From the NCBI GenBank assembly GCA_013396755.1, contig VWZF01007170.1:134291-198290 (forward strand): a stretch of DNA of 64,000 nucleotides. Reading direction: 5' to 3'. The position numbers and the translations under genes are program-made. How positions within the stretch are numbered: the first letter of the stretch is position 1; each line of letters starts with the position of its first letter. Origin of the DNA: Sclerurus mexicanus (taxonomy: Eukaryota; Chordata; Aves; Passeriformes; Furnariidae). The notes beneath the pieces were generated by a model. That model made no database searches, had not been told where the DNA came from, and saw nothing but the letters and a program-made list of their open reading frames with translations. Below are positions 22,401-35,200 of this stretch, one piece after another.

Positions 22401-25400
22401 AGAGAGAGCCATGAAACAAAGTGAGACTTCATGATCAGCCAGCAGGAATTCACATGCCTCCAAGACCAGGAGGCAGGAATAGAAGCTTAGGGAGCAGAGC
22501 AGCTTAGCCCACTTAAGTTTACAACTGAGTGAAAATGAAGAGTCAAAAGTCAAGGCAGGGAGCCGCAGAGCTGGTGGCAGCGAAAGTTGCCACACTCACT
22601 CGATCAGCGTTTTTAAAGCCTGTTTATCTGAATCCTGCTGAGATTTCAGAAGGATGACAACAATTCTTCACACTGTGGTTCTGCTCACAGACCTGTCCTA
22701 ACCCACCTCCGCCGGAGGTTCCCATCGCCCCCCGAGAGCTGCCCCTGCTGGGTGAGCTCAGGCTCTGCCAGCCCTTCCCCTGAGCCAGGGCAGCCTTTTC
22801 TCCTCTGGGAGCACCCGGGCAAGGCCACAGCCCATCAGCCTTGGCTGCCCAAGGTGTGGGCAGAGGAGGAGCACAAACCACCCCTCTGAGCACAGCGATT
22901 CTGTGTTGCAGTGTCTGTCCCAGGGCTGCAGCACAACCTCGCATCCGCTGCTGCAACCGCGGGATGCTCAGGCACAGCGAACAGCGTGTGACCCCGGCCA
23001 ATTACAACTGGGAATTCGGATTAAAAATAAAAGAGGAATGAGAACATTTGTCACAGAATACTCTGTCCTTCAAGGAGAAGGGAATTTTCTAATAGGGAAT
23101 AAAACCAGCATTTATTTTTATTAGAAGTGCTTCTGTTTCACTAGTTCTTTCTGACCCTAGGAGCAATTCTCCCTCCGGAGTTCGGCTCAGGCAAGCAATC
23201 GGAAACAACGGGATGTATGTTCTTCCTCAGCCTGGGAAAGGGGGATGTTGTGCCTGTGAGAAGCACCTTGCACTTCTGGACAGTCAAACAGCAGGTGGAT
23301 TTACAGTGCAGGCCTGAGATCCCACTGCCAAACAGGGTCAGAACAAGGATAAAGGTTTACACATTTGCTGTCTGGAGGAAATGTTTTGGGAGTGTCCAAG
23401 CTGGGTTTTACAAGGGGGTTATGTCCTTGAGTAATTGTCAGTGAGTGATGCAGAGATGAGCTGCTCCTGCGTGGACACCGGGACCAGGCAGTGCCTTGTT
23501 CACCTTGTTTTCCACAGAACTAATGAGGGAGGAAGGTGTGTTGCCCTGGGGGTGACGGAGTGTGACACAGCAAATCCCCCATTGCAAACAACCATCCGAA
23601 CGGGTGGTTTTGGGGTTTGTTTCTTTGGGGTTTCTGTTTATTTGCTGTTGTTTCTCGGTAATGTGCATTTCTGCACTGCCTGTTTCAGAAGGGGCTCAGG
23701 GCCACCCTGAGCTCAGCGGACACTGAGCTGTGCAGTGCCACGAGCCCTGGCAAGAGCCTGTCCCGGTCCCCCCAAGCTCTGCTGGAGCTCAGCATCCCCT
23801 CCTCAGTTAATCAGTCACCAGCTCCTTCTCCATGGCTGGCTCTCCGAGGGCTTTGCTTGGACTCTGCTGTGGTTACACATTTACCCAGCCTGTGCTGCCC
23901 AGCTGGAGAATAATCAGCCATCAGTACAGCCTGTAAGTCACAAAGTTCTCCTGCTGCTCCTTCCGTCATTCCTTTATCACCTGCCGGGGAACCCGTGCTA
24001 TCAGCCTGGCAGAGGCTGGGGCAGTGGCGTTCTGCTTACACACTGTCACTCCGCTGTTTTGTCTATGTGCCCAATGCTACACAGGCAAGCCAGGGAATTC
24101 TGCTAACTCAGCTACAGCACTCGGGCTTTCCAAAGCTCTAAACACAAGTTCCCAGAGAAGAAATCCAAGAGCACGTTGTGGCAGGAAAAAATACATTTTA
24201 AATACATTTAGTGAGAATTACTTAAACAGTTCATCAATCAAGTGACAAACAAAAAGTAAGATCTTATTTATAATCCCTCCTTGCTTTGGGTATGGTAAAA
24301 GGTTAGTAGATGGCAGGAAATTAAAATCGTATTTTATTTTTCCACCTGCTTCTCTCTATTGTACTGCAGCCCATAGTGTGTAGTCTTAGTGCATTCCATG
24401 ACAGACCCCAGGCAGTGTGGGAGCAATAACGAAACATCACTACATTTTCTGGGAGCAGGAAAGCTGATGGGAAGATTGGAGGCTCACTTCAGGTGGAGGT
24501 TATTGCACACATTTTTCAGGCAGCTGATAACAGGGAAAATAACTATGCTGAAAAATAGATAAACACTGATTTCTTTGATTGACTCCAGAAACTGGTTTCC
24601 AAGAGCATTGAGTAAGAAGAATTACTTCTTTCATATGGTTTGTTTTCTTTCTTCACTTAAGTCTTGAAATCAATTATCTAAATCAAAGGAAATCTCTAGG
24701 GATTATTAGGCTGAAACCTTCAACCTCTACTAAACTAGTCCAGTTGTCACATTTTCTGTTACTTGAAAACAGAAATAACACCAAAAACTCTGTAAAATGA
24801 AGTATTTGAAGCAGGACTGTATTTAACGTGGTGCCAGGTAAAATGAGTAATGGAGTTGTCAGTTCTGAAGGACTTCAAAGAAGCATTAAAGAGCACCTGG
24901 GATGTCAAGGTTAGATGTCACCATTTAAGGAAAATGAGGTGGAGGGGCTGGTGAAGGACCTGAATGTCACAGAAGCAGAGAAATAGAAGAAAAGTGCTTG
25001 AAGGGGACAAAAGATCTTCTAATCCCTTCTGCTGTGCCAAGGCAGAAGCTGAGAATCGTGAACTATTCCGAGTAGACTGAAGGGGAAAAACAGAAGTTGG
25101 AGTAGAGTTATCTGAAAGCGTGGCTGCTGTAGAAGAGCATATCCGTGTAATTTCCTCTTTTATTTGAGGTTTATTTGAGGTCAAGTGTACAAAACTTAGT
25201 GTAACACTCTGCTGTACAATGGCAGGTGTAGCCTGTCTTCCTGTACCATCTCTGGCTTTTTATGAGGAAATCTGGGAATTGCACATTCACACAGGTAGCT
25301 CAATATACAGTCACTGTTTGTTGTCTCAAAGGTGGGGTTGTGTTGGCAGCTCCAGATCTGAAAATGCTGTTACCAGTGAAATGGAAAAAACCCAGCACAT

Positions 25401-28400
25401 GGAGGCTGCTTGAAGGAAACACTTTGATGAAACACAATTCACTTGCAGCTCCTGTTGTCATAGTACAGCGGCGAGGACATTTATTTATTTAGTAAGTTGT
25501 TCATTTCAGTGAATGCACCTTTGCTAAGGAGAACAGTATGGACATGTATATATATAAAATAAGCACTTCTCCCTCTGAACTAATTAAATTGGGGTTCATT
25601 TCTAGGGATAAGCATAGCATAGCAGCACTATTCACATGAGCAGCAGCAGCTGCTGCTCCATTCAACCTGTATTTTCTGCTAAAGTTGCTACTTCCCACAT
25701 TTGAATACTTTATCACATTTTAATGAAAATTCTGCCTTGTAGACTCCTGTCCTTGGAAGCACTAAAGAGTTTCACATCACCCAGCCGTAGTTTGCAAACA
25801 CTGCTGTTTCTTCAGCCCTGATTGCATGTTATCCCCATGGCAAATACAATTGCCTAACCACTAATAATAAATGCAACAGCTGGAAGCAAAGAGGGGAACT
25901 GTCACCTGGAACAGCCAGTTCCAAGCACCCAACATTTTGGGAGAGGGTCCAGGAAGATGCACAATGCATTCTGAAATGGGCCCCCAGGCCAGACTGGATC
26001 ATGCTTTTGGAAAGGCAAATTTGAACTCTTTTTCTTGGCTATTGAGATAAATATTGCCATCAGATCACACCTGTATTACAGAGTTAATCTGCTCCTCCTA
26101 CAGTGCTTTCCAGACGGATGGATTCATACTGAGAAGTCAAAATTCAGGCTTAGGGTGGTCGTCTTTGAGATCCTGCAACTAATTAGTTTTCTGCAAATGC
26201 TGAAAGCCCTTTTCCTGTGCATACAGAAAAGGATGCATCTCTGGGGGGCAGAGATGCCCTTCCAGGACCCCTGCACTGTGTGTCCCCGAGGGTGTGTTCT
26301 GCAAAGCCAACCTCAGCCCTCTCAGCGAGGCTGTGTCAAGGTCACAGGAAAAGCCAGTGACAAGTGTCTTCAGTGACATGAAATCCTTGCAGGACTTGGG
26401 CACCTGAAGCCTTGGAACCAGCCGTGGCAACCACAGCCCAGCAGGGGCTGAAGTATTGCAGCTACACCCACGGGAGGGGCTCTATAACAGAGGGCAATTT
26501 TAGATTTGATTCAGGCAGACCCCAAAGTTCTTGTGCCTCAGGTTTCTTTTGCCCAACACAAGGCAACTGTGTCCTGATTATTTGGCGAGTCTCATGGATA
26601 TGAATGTGAGAAGAGAAAGAGAAAAGTGAACTAATGCCACCAGCTTTGACAGGTTCCATGGGTACGTGATGTGGTTTAGTTATATGAGCAGACTCCTTCA
26701 GCATTTCTCACATGAGGTGAGAGAAAGAACCCTTCTGTATATGACTGGAAAGAAGACACAGCGTGTCACATCATAATGGAGACTATGATTTGTCTTGTTT
26801 TATTTAGTCATCTAAAATTTACAGCCAGAGCCTGTAGAAGGAGCAGCATCTCCAAAGATAAAGCCTTGGCCCAGCCTGAAACATCAATCTGCAGGACATC
26901 AATGCCATGCTGAACTCCCCCCACTGCAGAGTGAGATTAATGGCATCTTTGGCTTTGGGACAGACAGACATGAAGTATTAGGAAATCAAGCCATAAGATA
27001 CATGCACACTTTTGCCTTGTAAACAGGAAAATAGTTAGAGGAGAGAACCTAGAGGGAAGCTAGAAATTAATTCAGAAACAGATGCTGGCAAAAAGTATAT
27101 AAAAATTAAAAGATTTAGGGTTCTTTAGTAACTTAAGCATCCTTTTTTCCTACAGAAACAAAGCCCTGCTAATAATCCAAACTACCTTTCCAGTGTCTTG
27201 TGCCATAGTTTTTAAATCATTAATGTCCATTAACTCCTGAGCTATCAGAGAGAAAAAAAGAAAAAAAAGCAGAAATTACTTCTCTAAAAGGAAAAGAATG
27301 TTATGAAAACAAACTGTGGCTTTTTAGGACTTTTTGCAATTTCCTGAGGCTTTTTCTTGAACTGGGGAACATCAAGTCCTCACTCTCCAGCAATTCGTGG
27401 GAACAGTAGACTGTGCACGAGAGACTGGCCAGTGCAAGTCTATGGGAGAGGCAGATTCATACAATTGCCTGGTTTAGCTGCTGCCCCCAAAGCTCAGCCT
27501 GGGTGGGAGGGAGGCACTGCCAGCCAGTGCTGGCACACGGGCACTTCAAATGCCCCCGCAGTGCCACTGTGAGGGTGCTGGGGGCTGCTCCACTGCTGCC
27601 TGGCAAGGATGGCTTTCCTCACCAAGGGGCAGGGTCTTCTATGGACAGAGGTTCACGAGAAATGAAATAAGGTGGTTTTCTTTCGGTATTTCCCAGTTCT
27701 CATTCCCTGTCTCCTTTTCAGCATCTCAGGGCTGTGCCACAGAAGTCAGGACCAGGATGTGACAGTCAGGGGTGGTGGTGCCGAGAGCCAGTTGTCAGCC
27801 AAACAGATGTTTTGGCTACCAAGCGGTGCCTGCCTTTTTTAGCAACAGCAGCATGATACTGTTGTGCATTGGGATCGTGATTTGCTTATCCACATCCTCG
27901 TGTTGCACTGCCTTTTATTCCGCAGTTTTTAATGGCATATTAGAGTTTTCCCTTGTACGGGTAAAACGCCCCATTTCTGTTTGCTGAACTTCTTGCATTG
28001 ATTCCAGACACTTATTCCAGTACCTCGAGAGCAGGTTGAATTCAAAACTTGTGCTCCAGGATGCTTAAGTGTCTGTGAGGTGATTTAGAAATTCTACGTG
28101 CACTGTATATTTTGTTATCCTACTCATTAAGCAAAGAGCACCCAGAAAGCCCTTTATGTATCTGAGGTGATATGATTTCTCACTTTGACAGCAGACTCTT
28201 CAAAAATACTTGTTCATCCATTTTTGTGCTTGTAATAGTTTCCCCTTTCAATGCTTCACTGTATGAATGTTATATTCAGTTGTGCAGAGTCATGTCATAG
28301 CACATTCACTGCTTCCCTCAGATTCACAAGGTCAGTTATTCTGTCAATAAAGGAAGTTAAATTCATGTGTCATGATTTTACTCTTGACAAAAATACTTAT

Positions 28401-31400
28401 TACGTTGCTACTGCCTGGATAGTCTAAGATGGCTAATACACAAATCAGTAACTGATTAGCTATTTGAAGCTAGACTAACCTGCAATTCTCTTAGTCCTTT
28501 GTTTTTCCTTTCAGAAGGAAAAAAAATAGAAGAAAGAAATCTGTCCTTCTTAAGTCCTTTGAGGCCTCACTTTTCCATGATCCGTGAGTTCTAAAAGATA
28601 ATAATTTAATGGTTCAGATTGCTTCAGCTATTTCCTTAAGTACTCCAGGGTGAATTTCCTCACAGCTTGCTCATTTGAATGTATCTAACCCAGCTGAACA
28701 TATTTAAACTATTCTCTTCCTACTCTCCATACTCCAGTTTGTTGCTAATTTTAATTATTCTAAGCATCTCTGGGAATTAACCTTTTACTGTGAAGACTTA
28801 AGAAAAGAGGCTGTTGAACAACCAATCTTTATTCTTCTTTATGGTAGCACTGTGATTTCTATCTCTTTGTTTCTTTTAATGTACAGAATCTTTTCTCGTC
28901 TCCTTTAACGCTTCTTGTCATTTTCTACTTTAATATTATAACACCAGTGGATATTTCCCATTAAGGGTGACTCTAATAAGTCTGCACAAACAGAAGGGAA
29001 ACACCTGATTTTGGAGTCAGTGTGTGGCAGGGAAAAGCTGCCCCGTCCTGGTCAGTGACGTGCCCTGGCCCAGAACTGGGGGCATTACATTGGTCAGACA
29101 ACATATCACTCTGTAGTTTCGCTTTGGTTTGCTATTTATTACCCAGGAACCGCTGCCCTTCTGTGAGACATGAGAAAGCAGCTTACAAACCATCAGGAGG
29201 GAAAAAAAGGAAAAAAGGAAAGTTGTTCACCTGCAAATGAACACACAGCTGGGGAAATGAAATGTTAAAGGAACAGTCCTAGGTCAGCTTTCTTGTTTGT
29301 AAATAAAGTATTTGTGGTGGTGTTTTACACTGGATCTTTCCTTGCAAAAAGCAACATCTTCAGGAGTACTGCAGAAGATACTGTAAGAGGGGGGACCAGG
29401 AATGAGGCTGGTTTCTTGGTGATCTGAGGCTAATCCCTGCCCTGCAAGCCCCCTGCCCACCCCCCGAGTCTGGCTGGTGCTGACAGGAAACACTGGGAGC
29501 ACTTTGCTGGAAGACCCTCCTGAACTGAACCTTCTGCACTGGAGGGGTAAACCCAGAGAGCGGGGAACGGTCTGAGCAGAGCAACGCAGCAACGCGTTTG
29601 CTTTGGTAAAGGTGCAATTTGGAGGCTGAGATTTTATCTTTGAAACCACATTTGAAAGACATATTAAAATGCCCAATAAAACATGTTGGATTCTTAATCC
29701 ATTGAGCAATTACTCATTTCAAATTACAGCAGCAGCATTAAAACGCAGCTGGGGTAATTTCTAAGAAAATCAGGAGATATAATCATATGACAACATTCTT
29801 GTGCCCTGCAGTCTTAACATATGCAAAATGCCTCCCGAGCTGGAGGAGATCTAAGCACGGTGGGACAGGCTTTATTTTGAACAAGAAGTTCTTTACCATG
29901 CACCTATCAAAGTGAAATTGTGTTCCTCTGGCTGTCAGGCAGAATGTACCCACTGTCTGTGATTTAAGACTCACCAGGCATGCCAAGAATATATTAGCTT
30001 ACTCTTGGCAACAGAAATTGTATTTGTGTAACAACAAGCTCTAAAACCTCTTAAGAAACATTGTCTGATCTGTAGCATGGGACTCATTCATTTTGTTGTT
30101 GTTGTCATTTTACTGAAAACAAAAAAAACCCCACGTACAAGACATTTCTCCAGAAATCTGTAGGGTACTTTGGAATGTCTTTAAAAAAGCCCCAACAAAC
30201 AACAAACACCAGGACAGATTGGGTAATTGCTCCATCTACTACTTACTGAAGGCTTGTTTGTAATGTAAAGGAGAATGTTTGTTGTGTCTCCTAGACACAC
30301 TACTGTCCCTACACTGTCTCACAACATGAATTGCACAACAATTTCAAAACCAGTGCCTAACATTAGGCTCTTAAATCTATATTTAAGTATTCAGAATCCA
30401 GTTGCTTGTTGCTCAGCAATTCTGGATGCCAGACCTTGTGTTCATTTGGCTAAATGCAGGTCAGAGGAAGACCAGGCAAGGGACAAGGAGAGGCCAATGA
30501 ATTAAACTTGCAATGTGAGGGACAAAGGTCTCAAGTGCCTGCACTGCCCTCCAGAAGAGCACTGTAGCTGTCCCTGTCTACTCATTTGTGCAAAGCAGAA
30601 GAGGTCCATCACAACAGGGAAAACAATAAATAGGAAAAGAAACTGCCTGCACTGGCTGATACCTGCTGGAGCTGAGGAAAACTAGGTTCCAGTCCTGCAG
30701 CTCAAGAATAAGAGTCTGAACTGGGTTTCACAAGGGCTTTTTTTGATTTAGTCATGGCAGTTTTGAACTGTCTCATTTAGGTCCCAGTGCAGACTAGAAA
30801 CTCATTTTGTGGATTGCATTTGTATTCGCGTTGCAGAAGTGCACTCCTCTCTTCACACTCAGCAGGAAAACTCTAAGTTCTCCCTGAGCTCTCTCTCAGA
30901 GCTGTTGGGGAAGGTTTGCTGCCCTACAGAATTGGCAAGATGCTCCTCCAGGTTGCCATTGACCCCGGGATGGCTGCAGAGGGCAGGACAGCAGGGTCTG
31001 CACAGCTCCCAGCCGCTGGCACAATGCTTTCGGGGAAGGAAATGTTATTATCATTTGTATCCTCAGCCCCTTGGCTGCTCACCAAACTACCATAACTCTG
31101 AGCAGGACAGGCACTCACAGCCAGGCAGGGCACAGGCCGGATGCAGGGACAGGAACTGGGGACAATGGGAAGAATCTGGGGTGCAGCAGGAGCCACAGTG
31201 CCCTGACCGTCAGCTCCTTGTGCAGCTGCTTCTTTAGGGAAAGATATAAACTGGGAAAACCAGTCGCACTCGCGGGGACAACAGCTCCTCTCTCCCTCTT
31301 GTTTGAACAATGCTCACAACTGAGTATTCATGTTCCTCTAAGTGGAAGTTGGAGGATTCTTGCTGGTCCAGAAAGAAATCTCTCAGCCACTGGAAATCAG

Positions 31401-32236
31401 TCAGGCTTCAGCCAGGGTGGGAGTGCTGGCACGAAACACACTGTGCTCCTCACTGAGCGTGGCTCTGTGGTTTCTAGGTGAGCCCTCGTGGCACTGACAC
31501 TCCATTTCCACTATTTTAATGTCTGATTTATTCTTAAAAACACTTGACATTTACTCTTCCTCAAGCATCTTTCTGCATATTTGGAACAGGTATCCCCAGT
31601 GCTCCATTTAGGATGGAATCCTGCTCACTTTGGGTACTGACAGCACCCAGAGAGTGCCCAAACTCTGGAGTGTGGTGGGATTACCACTTGCGAGCCGTGG
31701 CATTGTCTGCACTGCTGCAGCATTGCACAGGATACCAAGACTTAGCATGGATATCACAGAATGCTTCTGACACAGCTGGAGATTTGCTCTCCAGACCGTG
31801 TCCTGCGTGCACAGTTCCTATTTCTTTATATGTGACTGAAGAGTGAGTGTCATGGTCAAACTCATTCAGATGTCATCTCTGGAGACAATTGTACAAGCAG
31901 TCCTGGTTCAAAGGCTACCGACTTCAAATGTTGTCTGACTGAGATCAGCCAGAACCCAGCCTGTGAGCACTTGAGTCCTGTCACTTAGAACACAAACTGA
32001 TTTTTCTCTAAACATGAACAGCTACTGCTGTTCTGATCTGAGATTTGGAGAGCTTTCCTTCGATTCAGAAGGTTGTCAGTGAAACTCTGAGTTAATTGCA
32101 CTCCGGGCTGGGTGTTAGTTAACACGCACAGCTTATTGTGTACAAATGGAAGCGTGGTGAAGAGCAAACAGGGCTGAAAGATCACGTATAAGCTTTGTAA
32201 GTGGTGCTTTCCAGCCTACTGTTTCCTCTCTCATGG
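19421..32236. other. Intergenic spacer, middle part
   Basis: About 12.8 kb between the two CR1 fragments. No gene, tRNA or clear transposon is recognised. Local GC rises near 22.65-23.0 kb, where a minus-strand frame of 125 codons is open, but no protein family fits. A short AGCAGCAGCAGCTGCTGCT palindromic triplet run lies at 25637-25656. Confidence 0.65.
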
Positions 32237-32298
32237 TACAGGGGGCTTGGAACTGGATGTTCTTTAGGGTCCCTTCCAACCCACCCTATTCTATGCTA
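32237..32298 (+). mobile_element. CR1 LINE extreme 3' tail fragment
   Basis: About 60 bases similar to the CR1 3' terminus: GGGGGCTTGGAACTGGATG, then TTTAGGGTCCCTTCCAACCC and a degenerate ATTCTATG end. It is too short for a subfamily assignment. Confidence 0.82.
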
Positions 32299-35200
32299 AT
32301 ATATGTATTAAGTTGTATAATTTCCAGTAATGACATTTTATTGTGGTACCACAAGGTAGGAATACTTCTATTGTACCTGGCAGGTAAACACCTCACAAAG
32401 AGCAAATTAAAAGTTATGCCTTTGGGGAACCAAAAATAGCTTACATCAGAAAATACTCTCTTTGTGAGTACAGGATTTTTATTGTTGGGTGCCAAGAGAA
32501 CCCTCTTCAGAACTCAGACTATCCAAATAACTCCTACATGCCACCTTTACAACTCTGTCATGTTTGCAAAATCCATTTTTAGTATGATTTCATTCACTGT
32601 GATTTCATTTTGGTCTGGTGCCATTGCCTCTAAGGACATTCTACCAGATTTGAGTTCTCCTTGCCAGCAGAATCTGTACCTTTGTATTACAATGGGAAAT
32701 GCAACAGTCACTGCTGGTAGAGTTCACCCAGAAATGACAGTAAAGAACTGCCAGGGATAGAGTTTTCCATTATCTTCACACATTTTAATTTTTCTCAGCA
32801 ACAGCTGCAAAACTAAAATATGTATTAACTTACTAATAATTTAATATGTTTTATTTTTAATAATTAGAATAAACCTGCTTCTGATAGACATTTGCATTGT
32901 TTTTTTCCACTGGGCTACAAGTGAAGGATTAATAATGAGATCAGGGAATTTTATTGCATAAATTGATCTTGCAAAGGCAAAGCACCTTGGAAGTCCAATC
33001 TTCCTTGAATCTGGCTATACTACCCTCATTGTAAGTGTTTACATCTCATTGTAAAAATGCAGAGACTACAAATACCAAACATTTCTACTCGAACTGTATA
33101 TGCAGACTCCAGAAGCAGAAGAACCTGCATAACTCTGTATCTTGCCTGTTAGAGCACAGCTGGTATGTGGTTGCTTGCCTAACAGTCTAGAATTGAACAC
33201 ATTAACTCACATTAAAGTGTGAAAACTGAAAAAAAAGGAAATATAAAAGATGTGTGGAAATGTTCAGCTAAACAACCACCAGATCTTTTGATTAAAGTTC
33301 AGCTAAGAGACATCCAGAACAATATAATCTGGGTCCAACACACTGCAATGCAACTATTGCTTGCACATTAGGATGGGTTATTGGATTGGGCACATCTAAA
33401 TCCACCTCCGATTCCCCTAGATTTATTCTGGTTTGAGGCTTAACTGTGGAAGAATTTTGTGGCACTCATTTCTGAAAGGACCTCCCTGTACAAATGGGCC
33501 ACAGTTGGAATCTCAAATTTGCACGGCCTTGAACATCTGTGTGTCCGCACAGATGTTTGGGGTTGTACTCGCAGTTAGGGCCCATGGTCTCGGTTCTGTG
33601 TCAGTACAGAAAAAGAAGGAAACTCAGCGACCCAAGTTCAAGAACAGCTCCTGTGAGAGATTTCACTGAACAGTTCCTGATACCATCCTGTTATCAAATC
33701 CTTTCTTTCGGTCTAGAACCCAAACCTTGCCCTTGCTGCAGGAGCCTCCTCTGCTCTGCTGCGATTTTTGACTTAATAGAACAGGAAGAAGAGAGATCTC
33801 CCTTGCCAGCGAACAGATGTCTACCAAGAAGATTTTACAAACTGATCAATTGCAAAATCCCTCACTGCAACCCTTCAGAAAATCAGATGCCCTCTGCCCT
33901 TCCTCCCACCCAGCCTGGCTGCCAAAACTTACATACAAAATTATTGCTGTAATGTTTTATAGTCACTGGGAAAAAAATATCCATTTGGTCTTACAGAATG
34001 ATGTGAAATGAATCTCTGGTCTCAAAAGAAAAAAGTCTATTAAAAGTAGCTCTTTTTCCTCTCTCCTCCCTCTCCCAGGCCCCTTTTGCTCCCCTCCCCC
34101 AACAATAAAGGATGTTTTGGAACAGCCTTTTCAGGAAACATTTCCACAGCAAAATGCAGCATCATTTATAATATTTAAAGCTACATTTTTGTTGAGATGG
34201 CTTGGCAGGCTTTGCTTGCAAATCTGGCAGGATATGGCCAGCTGAGAGTTAGCACTAACAAACTGAGGATATGCTGACACAACAGAATACTTTAATCATC
34301 ATTGCAGCAAGCAGGACAAGATCTCCTGCACTGCCAGCTCTTCCCAGTGTGAGAACCAATGGTGCTGCGTGTTCCTCCTTCCCTCCCCTGCCTCTGGAGA
34401 GTACAGTTTTCCCTTGCTGTCTCCACTGAACTAAAAAAACCTCGTTGGGTAACAGCATATAATATAATGTGCAATGGATATTCCTCTTGGCCAATGCTGT
34501 TATGAAAATGCTACCCATTTCCAACACAATAAGGGAGCTTAATAATGAAAAAGAAAGTCCTTAACCAATATGTGTCTCAATAGAAGGCCTATTTTCACTT
34601 GCAGCTAAAGCTCTTTTTCGGCTTCACCCTTTCTAAAGCAGGACTGAAAGCTACATCCAACTAGCAAAATCCTAATTAGAAACTTGTCCCATTTGAGAGC
34701 TGGGAACTGTTCTTAGCCATTTGCATAAATCTATTGAAGGAAATTAATTTCACATTTAAGACACCCTGAGGAATTAAACCCTGAAAACCCGAGTTACTGC
34801 TCCGAGTAACGCTCGCCCAGAGTCCGACTTGCGCGCAGAATTGCCGCTGTGTGACCCGGCTGAGCCCGGCGGTTCCCGCAGGGCTCAGCCCAGGATGGGA
34901 CACATGGAGCAACAGTGACCGTGTGGTCAACGGGACTGTGAACTGGACTAACCCCTCCTGTTGTGGAGCGCGGCAATGTATAGACACTGCTGCCCTTGTC
35001 ACACTAAACTTCTTGCAAACACAAAGTCCATAAGGCATTTGGCTCTTGCAGAGGATAAAGGTAAAAACCTGTAAGATCCTGTCTGGGGATCCTGAACAGA
35101 ACAGCAAAGAATTCACTCCCCGCTCCGTCCCTCTGCCCTGTGTGGTGTGGGGCCCTTGGAACGGTGCTGGTGTCTGTAAGGGCGAGCTCAGCAGGACTCC

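Noticed and set aside
30458..30470. AGGTCAGAGGAAG as a DR1 (PPAR/RXR) element
   Set aside because: The second half-site is degraded. Single AGGTCA half-sites are frequent by chance over 64 kb.
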